Assembly: GCA_035258565.1 (NCBI GenBank) | Contig: DATFXF010000141.1 | Location: 1-23,770 of the forward strand | Source: DATFXF01 sp035258565 | Lineage (GTDB): Bacteria > Acidobacteriota > Terriglobia > Acidiferrales > UBA7541 | DNA: 23,770 nucleotides | Direction: 5' to 3' | Shown: positions 15,180 through 21,472 of the stretch, piece by piece | How positions within the stretch are numbered: position 1 is the stretch's first letter | How the letters are laid out: every line of letters begins with the position of its first letter | Translations under genes and position numbers: made by a program | Notes under the pieces: generated by a model | What the model was told of the DNA's origin: nothing | Database searches by the model: none | What the model saw: the letters and a program-made list of their open reading frames with translations, nothing else

Positions 15180-16601
15180 TCAGTCGGCCGCGACCGCCGT
15201 CTGCATGTTCTCAATGATGGCCGTGGCGAACTCCGAAGTGCGCAACTTCGTGGCCTCTTCCATAAACCGTTCGAGGTCGTAGGTGACGCGCTTCTGCCCG
15301 ATCGTACGCGCGATGCCGTCCTCGATCAGCCGTGCGGCCTCGCCCCAGCCCAGAAAGTCGAACATCATCGCCCCCGAGAGGATCACCGAGCTGGGATTGA
15401 TGACGTCTTTGTCCGCATACTTTGGCGCCGTGCCGTGGGTGGCCTCAAAGACGCCGTAGCCGTCGCCGATGTTTGCCCCTGGAGCCATGCCCAGGCCGCC
15501 GACCTGCGCGGCACAGGCGTCGGAGAGATAGTCACCGTTCAAGTTCGGTGTGGCCAGGATGTCGTACTCGTCGGCGCGGGTCACCACCTGCTGGAAAATT
15601 GAATCGGCGATGCGGTCGTTGATCATCAGCTTCTGCTTCCACTGACCACGGCCATGTGTGCCGTAGATGGAGTCGAGCACTTCCTTTACTTCGGCGCTTA
15701 TTTCCTTCTTGAACTTCTCGGTGGCCTGTTCGAGACCCGGCTCGATCATCGCGGCGTTCTGCTCGATCGTGAGGTTCGGATTCCGGTCCAGGTTGTCGAG
15801 AATCCAGCTCTCTCGCTCGGTGACGATCTGCGCGCGGAACTCCTCTTTGGCTAGCTCGTAGCCCCAATCGCGGAAGGCGCCCTCGGTGAATTTCTGGATG
15901 TTGCCCTTGTGGACCAGAGTCACCGTGCGACGCCTATTCTCGAGCGCATAGCGAATCGCGCGCCGCACCAGCCGCTTCGTGCCTGTCGGGGAGATGGGCT
16001 TGATGCCGACGCCGGAGTCCCAGCGGATTTGCTTCCCGCTGCCTCGGAGCATTTCGTTGTTCAGAAATTCGAGAACGCGCTTCGCCTCCGGCGTTCCCGA
16101 ACGCCATTCGATCCCGGCATAGACATCCTCGGTATTCTCCCGAAAGATGACGACGTTCATACGCTCGGGGTGCCGCATCGGGGAGGGCACGCCGGCGAAA
16201 TAGCGCACCGGGCGGACGCAGGCATAGAGGTCAAGAATCTGGCGCAGCGCCACGTTCAGCGAGCGGATGCCACCGCCCACGGGCGTGGTCAGGGGGCCTT
16301 TGATGCTCACGCGGAAGTCGCGAACGGCCTCGATGGTCTCCTGGGGCAGCCATTCCCGGAAGCGATTGAAGGCCCTTTCGCCGGCGAAGACCTCGAACCA
16401 GGCCACCTTGCGCTTGCCGCTGTAGGCCCGTTCGACCGCGGCGTCGAACACGCGGCGCGAGGCCTTCCAGATGTCACGACCGGTGCCGTCACCCTCAATG
16501 AACGGAAGGATGGGACGGTCCGGCACGCGGAATTTTCCGTCGGCATATTCGATCGCCTGGCCATCCGAGGGAATGGCAACACCGTTATACATCTGCTTCA
16601 T
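15180..16601 (-). CDS. icd: NADP-dependent isocitrate dehydrogenase (long form)
   Basis: A 473-residue isocitrate dehydrogenase that oxidises isocitrate to 2-oxoglutarate. Seen directly: EGDGTGRDIW, KGPLTTPVGGGIRSLNVALRQ with S114 equivalent to E. coli S113 (the residue phosphorylated by AceK there), LDLYACVRPVRYF, FRENTEDVYAGIEW and HGTAPKYADKDVINPSS. The lysine and tyrosine after HGTAP are those that mark NADP preference in E. coli Icd. At 473 residues it is about 57 longer than the E. coli enzyme; a similar length occurs in some cyanobacterial and acidobacterial Icd proteins. An AAAGGGCGGG sequence precedes the ATG. A mobile-element-like insertion ends about 115 nt upstream, so the promoter is either within that gap or in the insertion. 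Confidence 0.96.
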   Translation of the reverse strand: MKQMYNGVAIPSDGQAIEYADGKFRVPDRPILPFIEGDGTGRDIWKASRRVFDAAVERAYSGKRKVAWFEVFAGERAFNRFREWLPQETIEAVRDFRVSIKGPLTTPVGGGIRSLNVALRQILDLYACVRPVRYFAGVPSPMRHPERMNVVIFRENTEDVYAGIEWRSGTPEAKRVLEFLNNEMLRGSGKQIRWDSGVGIKPISPTGTKRLVRRAIRYALENRRRTVTLVHKGNIQKFTEGAFRDWGYELAKEEFRAQIVTERESWILDNLDRNPNLTIEQNAAMIEPGLEQATEKFKKEISAEVKEVLDSIYGTHGRGQWKQKLMINDRIADSIFQQVVTRADEYDILATPNLNGDYLSDACAAQVGGLGMAPGANIGDGYGVFEATHGTAPKYADKDVINPSSVILSGAMMFDFLGWGEAARLIEDGIARTIGQKRVTYDLERFMEEATKLRTSEFATAIIENMQTAVAAD

Positions 16602-16708
16602 GGTACCCGCCCTTTCAGTTGGGCGCGGCCTCGCTCCCGCACGGACCGGCAGGCGGCCGTGAATTCGACCGGCAAACCCTGCGCTAGGAGAGCAACTCTG
16701 CGCCAGCG

Positions 16709-16716
16709 GCTCAAGA
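16709..16716 (+). repeat. Left copy of 8-bp direct repeat (putative target-site duplication)
   Basis: GCTCAAGA, identical to 17507-17514, with the same 3-nt offset from its inverted repeat as the right copy. Confidence 0.55.
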
Positions 16717-16719
16717 GGC

Positions 16720-16737
16720 GATTATTCACTTGACGCA
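16720..16737 (+). repeat. Left terminal inverted repeat, 18 bp
   Basis: GATTATTCACTTGACGCA is the exact reverse complement of 17486-17503. The identity stops abruptly on both sides. The minus-strand stop codon of the TnpB-like ORF lies inside it. Confidence 0.75.
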
Positions 16738-17493
16738 AGCGAACTTGTCGCTGGCATCGCTGCCGCGACCTTGGGCCCAAGCCCGTTTGGCGCATCGCCT
16801 AGCGCCCGCTTTCGAAATCTGGTGATTGACATCGCGCTGGTAGCGTGCCTGTTTTCCCGCCAGCCAACGCAATTTGCGCCGCCCTGCCCGTGACTGTTTG
16901 GCCTGCAGCCGAGCGCGACGATGGGCCGCGATGCGGCGCTTCTCTTCCACTTCTTGGCCCCCAAACCTCTGGCCCTCGCTGTCGGTCAACAGATTCACAA
17001 GCCCTAGGTCACAGCCCAAGTAGTCCTTGCTATCGGCCGCAGGCACACTCGGCGACTCCAGCGCCTGCAGGAGAATAAACTTGCCGTGGCGGTAGGTCAA
17101 AACTGCCTGCTTCTTGCCGCTCAGAACCACGTCGCGCCTGGCGGTGAACGGAACCCGCATCCCGTAGAGGCTCACCGTCCTGTCGCGTTTGTAACTATGC
17201 CTGTACACCGGGATGGCTCCGCGGGGGTGGAAGCGAGCTTCCGTTGTGCGTCGGCTCTTGTTTCTGTAAGCGGAGGCCACCTTGCGGATAGCCACCAGCG
17301 CGGCGGCTGCAGAGAGTTGGAACTTCCCCCGCAGCTCCCCGTAGGTACGCCGCTGAAGGGGCAACCAGTGCCACAATCCTTCCCGGAAAGCAATAGCGGA
17401 CAACCAATCGCAGGCGGCGTTGAACCGCTCCACATAGGCGAGCAGTCCAGCCCGCTCCTTCGGAAACAGCCAGATTGTATCAACGTGCGTCAA
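16726..17493 (-). pseudogene. Truncated TnpB-like protein (RuvC-I only)
   Basis: The 255-residue ORF has a TnpB-like N-terminal region (LFPKERAGLLAYVERFNAACDW), a beta-rich middle and a RuvC-I motif, YLGCDLGLVNLLTDSEG, with D162. A basic helix and RYQRDVNHQISK (residues 218-228) follow. In intact TnpB (about 370-420 residues) the RuvC-II glutamate, zinc finger and RuvC-III aspartate come next, but here the protein ends at residue 255. The last residues, DKFACVK, resemble the second half of a TnpB zinc-finger knuckle before its final cysteine, which hints at an internal deletion. Only one of three RuvC acids remains, so nuclease activity is not expected. Initiation would be at a TTG (17491-17493) inside the inverted repeat. 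It is called a pseudogene, although the frame is open. Confidence 0.7.
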
Positions 17494-17503
17494 GTGAATA
17501 ATC
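17486..17503 (+). repeat. Right terminal inverted repeat, 18 bp
   Basis: TGCGTCAAGTGAATAATC is the exact reverse complement of 16720-16737. The putative TTG start of the TnpB-like ORF on the minus strand lies inside it. Confidence 0.75.
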
Positions 17504-17506
17504 TTC

Positions 17507-17514
17507 GCTCAAGA
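17507..17514 (+). repeat. Right copy of 8-bp direct repeat (putative target-site duplication)
   Basis: GCTCAAGA, identical to 16709-16716; 3 nt separate it from the right inverted repeat. Confidence 0.55.
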
Positions 17515-17666
17515 TAGCATAATCCTCGCCGGACCGCACCCGAGAGCGCGCCCACCCGGACCCTCGTTTGTCGGCGCAAAATGTTGAGCTACGCCGAGGT
17601 GGGGAATAACTCGACCACTTGCCGGTACACCGCAAACGAGTGCAGTACGCGAATCGTGGAGTGCGG

Positions 17667-20657
17667 TCACGCCAAGCGCATGCCGGCGAGCACGATCTGT
17701 TTGTAGAGCGCGCGGGTCTGCCGGCGCATCTCGTCCACCTCCGCCTCAATGCTTTCGCCCATGGGAATCTTCCAGGACTCCAGCAGGCGCCTGACACGCA
17801 GGGTTAGGGCCGGCTCGGGTAGGCGGTTCGCAGGATGCCCAGTGACCAGACGAAGCGCGTGGTCGAGGCTGCGGTAGAGCAGCGCGGCGCTGCGCAGGGC
17901 ATGTGCCTCGGTCGTGTTCAGCGTGCCCGCGGATTCGAGCTGCGCAATCTGTCGCAGGGTGTGGCCGCGCGCTTCCGCTGGCGGCAGGCGCGTCAGGAAG
18001 AGGTACGCCAGGATGTACTCGAGATCGTAGTAGCCGCCTGGGACTTTCTTGAATTCGCCCTTGATGCCCAGGGTGCGCGAGCGGTCCGCGACCTCTTTCT
18101 CGAGCAGCTCGCGGGTATGGGAGAACTGCCGGGCGAGCTCACCCGGCTCGGAAAAGCGCTCGGCGAGAATCGCATGGACCTGGCAGACAGCTTTAGCCCC
18201 CAAGGCCAGGTTGCCAGCCACGGGTCTGGCCTTGAGAAACGTCGCGGCTTCCCAGCCTTGGGCCTCGCTGCCGAAGTATTCACGCAGGTAGGACAGCGAC
18301 TGCGTAATTTCCCCCTCCGAGCCCCCCGGGCGCAGCCGCGTGTCCACGGGAAACAGCAGCCCCTCGCGCGTGTGGCTGCCGGCCACCTGAACAAAGCGCT
18401 CGGCCAGCCGGCGCCACGGCTCGCGGCTCTCTCCGCCGATGCCCTCGTGTGTGACGAAAATGAGATCCACGTCGGAACCGATATCCATCTCGCCCGTGCC
18501 CAGACGGCCCAGGGCCAGCACCGCAAGCGGGCCGTCGGCCAGATCGGTCCGACCCACAACCTCGCTTGCGGCCGCTTCTAGGGCCGTACGCAGGACCTCT
18601 TCGGCGAGGCGCGTGAGGGTAGCAAAGGTTTCGGAAGGCTGTGCTGTGGCCAGCAGCGCCCGCACGACCGTGGCCAGCACGCTGCGCCGATAGCGTACCC
18701 GCACTGCCGCCATGGCCTCGTCGAGCGTGGCACGAACCTCGTCGCTGAGCGGGCCGCGGAATCCCCCCAGGCCCGGGTCGGCCAAGACACGGATTTCCTC
18801 CGGGTGGCGCGAGAGCATTTCTACGACAAGGTCGCTGCGCGCGAAAATCTCTGCGGCGTAGTCCAGCCATTCTGGATGCAATTCAAGTTCAGCCATCACA
18901 CCCTGATCAAGAACAGCCGAACCGAGGAAGTGCAGCAAGCCGCGGCGTGCGTAGGCACTCGCGGGGGCCGCAACCGCGCTGACCGCCTGCGCCACGCGCC
19001 GCGCCAGGGTCGGGTGTTCGGCACCGAGGCGGCGGAGCAGGGCGCCAGAGCCGGGGTCGCCGCCGGCAGCTTCTTCGGCAGGCGGCGGTGCCGGCGGCCC
19101 GAGAGCGAGGATGCGGTCGTAAATCTCGCGCACTTCAGCGAAATGCTGCGAGAGACGGTGGAGCAAGAGCTCTGCTGCCGTTCGTCTGTCAGCCGCAGAA
19201 GGCTCGACGCCCGAGCGCCGCGCAAGCCGCTCGAGTGCATCCGGTGCTTCGGGGAGCGTGTGGCGCTGGAGGCCGTCGCGGAGTTGGAGCCGATGCTCGA
19301 CCTTGCGCAGGAACTGATAAGCGCTGCCGAGGCGGAAGAAATCGCGCCCGCTCAGGTGGCCCTTGTCGTGGAGGCGTTGGAGCGCGACTAAAGTCGAGCT
19401 CGCTTGCAACCACGCGTCCGCACCGCCGTAAAGCCTCTGCAAGCACTGCGCGAGGAACTCGATGTCGCGGATGCCTCCCGGTGACAGCTTGAGGTTCCAA
19501 TCCGCCGCATGGCCGGAAGCGCCAGCGCGCCTCTCGAGATCGCGCGTCATTTCCTGGCGGGCGTTGAGCACCGCTTCGACGGCCAGGAGATTGAATTCGC
19601 GCCGATAGATCAGCGGCTGGATTTCGTCGAGAAAGCGCCGGCCGATTTCCGCGTCGCCCGCAGAGCAGCGGGCTTTGATGAGCATTTGCAGTTCCCATTC
19701 GCGGGCGCGGGTGCGGTAGTAGTCGAGTGCCGCGGGGAGACTCGTGGTGAGGTCGCCCTCCTGCCCCTGCGGGCGAAGCCGAAGGTCTACGCGGAAGACG
19801 GAGCCTTCGGCGTGGGCCTCGGTGATCAGCTTCACCACGCTCTGCGCCAACCGAACGAAATACTCTGCGCTGGTGATCACCCCGGAGGAGCCGCCCGAAG
19901 TCTCCCCATCGCGCCCATAGAGGAACATCAGGTCAACATCCGAGCTGTAGTTGAGCTCCCGTCCGCCCAGTTTACCGAGCGAGAGGATGGCAAAGCGCGC
20001 GACGTTGCGGTTACCCGAGGCTTCCAGGTAGTGCGGGGTGCCGTAGGTGTGCTGCAAGCGTTGTTCGGCGATGCGCAGAGCACGTTCGAGCAACACGTCG
20101 GCCAGATGCGAGAGTTCGAGCGTGGTTTCCGTGAGCGTGGCCAGACCGAGGACGTCGCGCAACATGATGCGTAGGTATTCGCGGCGCTTGAAACGCGCCA
20201 GCAGGACAGCCGGCGGCCGATCGAGCGAGGTGGCCTCGAAGCGCGCAAATTCCTCGTGCAGGTCTTCGGGCGACTTGATGCGGTCGAGAGTCTGTGTGGG
20301 CCCTCGTCCATGCCGCACTGGGCGGTCGAGCCAGATGATCAGGTCGGGCTGCTGGATCAGAGTCTCCGAGAGAAAACGGCTGTAACTGAAGATCAGGAGC
20401 AGATGGTGAAGTGCGGCGGGATGGCGCCTCAGATAGGCGACCGCGGAAGCAACCGACTGGCTGGCCCGCTCCACTTCGCTTTCCTGGCTCATGTAGCGTT
20501 CGAGAAAGTTGAGCGCACCGTCGGGGTCAGGAAGCTGGGCCAGCAGCGCCGGCAGGGTGGCCCAAAGGTTGCTCGGAAGGCAGCCCTCGAGCAGCGCGAG
20601 ATTCACTTCGGCGCGGCTTGGCTCGGCAAACGAAATGCTGGCAAAGGCGGCATTCAT
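17667..20657 (-). CDS. glnE: Bifunctional glutamine synthetase adenylyltransferase / adenylyl-removing enzyme
   Basis: A 996-residue protein matching GlnE, which adenylylates glutamine synthetase to lower its activity and removes AMP to restore it, in response to PII signals. Two nucleotidyltransferase domains are visible. The N-terminal adenylyl-removing domain has GGRELNYSSDVDLMFLYG near residue 239. The C-terminal adenylyltransferase domain has GTGEMDIGSDVDLIFVTHE near residue 727. Each carries the paired aspartates that bind metal. Between them are the GlnE signatures LSPGGIRDIEFLAQCLQRLYGG and LHPEWLDYAAEIFARSD. The ATG at 20655-20657 is preferred, with AGGGA just upstream, over an extension to 20771 that lacks family sequence. 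No glnA or glnB lies in the window. Confidence 0.96.
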   Translation of the reverse strand: MNAAFASISFAEPSRAEVNLALLEGCLPSNLWATLPALLAQLPDPDGALNFLERYMSQESEVERASQSVASAVAYLRRHPAALHHLLLIFSYSRFLSETLIQQPDLIIWLDRPVRHGRGPTQTLDRIKSPEDLHEEFARFEATSLDRPPAVLLARFKRREYLRIMLRDVLGLATLTETTLELSHLADVLLERALRIAEQRLQHTYGTPHYLEASGNRNVARFAILSLGKLGGRELNYSSDVDLMFLYGRDGETSGGSSGVITSAEYFVRLAQSVVKLITEAHAEGSVFRVDLRLRPQGQEGDLTTSLPAALDYYRTRAREWELQMLIKARCSAGDAEIGRRFLDEIQPLIYRREFNLLAVEAVLNARQEMTRDLERRAGASGHAADWNLKLSPGGIRDIEFLAQCLQRLYGGADAWLQASSTLVALQRLHDKGHLSGRDFFRLGSAYQFLRKVEHRLQLRDGLQRHTLPEAPDALERLARRSGVEPSAADRRTAAELLLHRLSQHFAEVREIYDRILALGPPAPPPAEEAAGGDPGSGALLRRLGAEHPTLARRVAQAVSAVAAPASAYARRGLLHFLGSAVLDQGVMAELELHPEWLDYAAEIFARSDLVVEMLSRHPEEIRVLADPGLGGFRGPLSDEVRATLDEAMAAVRVRYRRSVLATVVRALLATAQPSETFATLTRLAEEVLRTALEAAASEVVGRTDLADGPLAVLALGRLGTGEMDIGSDVDLIFVTHEGIGGESREPWRRLAERFVQVAGSHTREGLLFPVDTRLRPGGSEGEITQSLSYLREYFGSEAQGWEAATFLKARPVAGNLALGAKAVCQVHAILAERFSEPGELARQFSHTRELLEKEVADRSRTLGIKGEFKKVPGGYYDLEYILAYLFLTRLPPAEARGHTLRQIAQLESAGTLNTTEAHALRSAALLYRSLDHALRLVTGHPANRLPEPALTLRVRRLLESWKIPMGESIEAEVDEMRRQTRALYKQIVLAGMRLA

Positions 20658-21472
20658 GGGGATCCCTGAGCGTAACGAAGCAGAGGGGAAAAGGAAAGTC
20701 ACAGAGATCGGGAGGCGAACCGTCCTGCCAATTCCGAGGTGGAAAGAGTCTCCGACGGGTACAGCAGGCAAAGGGGGCTGGCACTACCATTTCCCCGGAC
20801 AAGAGTCAGTGCGGGGAATCGGGCTGGTGTTGCCGTAGCCCCGCCTGGTTTGCTGTTTTGCGGTTGGTTCGGAACCTGGGTCCCACATATATGAATTCTC
20901 TTGCACCTTAAGAGGGATACCTACCTGTTGAGAATTCAATTAATCCATTGCCGAAGAAGCGGTTAGAGGATGGCGCAAAAAGCATATTTGGCCTGCAAAT
21001 TGCTAAAGCTCCGACCAGGTTGTGGTCTTGGGGGCTGGTGTGGACCTCCTTACCTGGAGTCTCAAAGATCCCTCCGAAACAAGGCACGCAAAGCGGTCGT
21101 CTTATGGACGATGTGTGAAGTTTCTCCGCCCGATTATGGGCCTTGAACATCGCATTCGCGGGGGCGGCGGTGGGCCATCAATCGTAGAGAGACTCGGCGA
21201 GATTCTTGAGCGCGAGCTACGAGACTCAATATGGTCCAAGAACTGTCCTTTTGACCAGTTTTCAACGACCTGTTTTGCTTATTAGACTCGCTTATGAGTG
21301 GGATCAATTGTTCCTCGGTTTCCGCAGGGGTGAGAAGCAGGTCCCGTCGGGAGATCTCAACCATAAGGACCCCGCCTTTCATCTTTCCAAGAACAGGATC
21401 GTGCGTCGCCGGCTCTTTGGCGGCCGATACGCGCCACGTTGGAGCGAGGTTCTTGTGCGAGAAGGGTGACCT
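20658..21472. other. 815-nt region with no convincing gene
   Basis: This is the gap between the divergent glnE and S53 peptidase genes. Short open frames occur on both strands (for example 21022-21285 plus and 21134-21553 minus), but none shows a recognisable domain, a convincing start signal or family-like composition. The stretch from about 20880 to 21300 is visibly richer in A+T than the flanking genes, as expected for a regulatory or decayed region. It should hold promoters for both neighbours. The only promoter-like match I can point to is a sigma54-type sequence at 20989-21004. I see no tRNA, no clear terminator and no repeat longer than chance. It could be the remains of a lost gene. 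Confidence 0.6.
20989..21004 (+). promoter_or_regulatory. Sigma54-type -24/-12 element (weak candidate)
   Basis: TGGCCTGCAAATTGCT fits the TGGC-N8-TTGCW pattern, with the invariant GG and GC separated by 10 nt. It points toward the S53 peptidase gene but lies about 470 nt from it. A single match of this length can arise by chance, and no activator site was recognised. Confidence 0.25.

Larger units (their letters stand above)
16717..17506 (-). mobile_element. ~790-bp insertion-like element with terminal inverted repeats and a TnpB-like ORF
   Basis: Three direct observations define the element. First, there are two perfect 18-bp inverted repeats at 16720-16737 and 17486-17503. Second, 8-bp direct repeats, GCTCAAGA, lie exactly 3 nt outside each inverted repeat (16709-16716 and 17507-17514) and look like a target-site duplication. 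Third, one ORF fills the interval so completely that its start lies in one repeat and its stop in the other. The ORF resembles TnpB of IS200/IS605/IS1341 elements, which normally have no terminal inverted repeats and make no target duplication. A DDE-transposase-mobilised, non-autonomous element carrying a tnpB fragment would explain all three. It sits between glnE and icd. Which 3 nt at each end belong to the element is uncertain. Confidence 0.6.
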
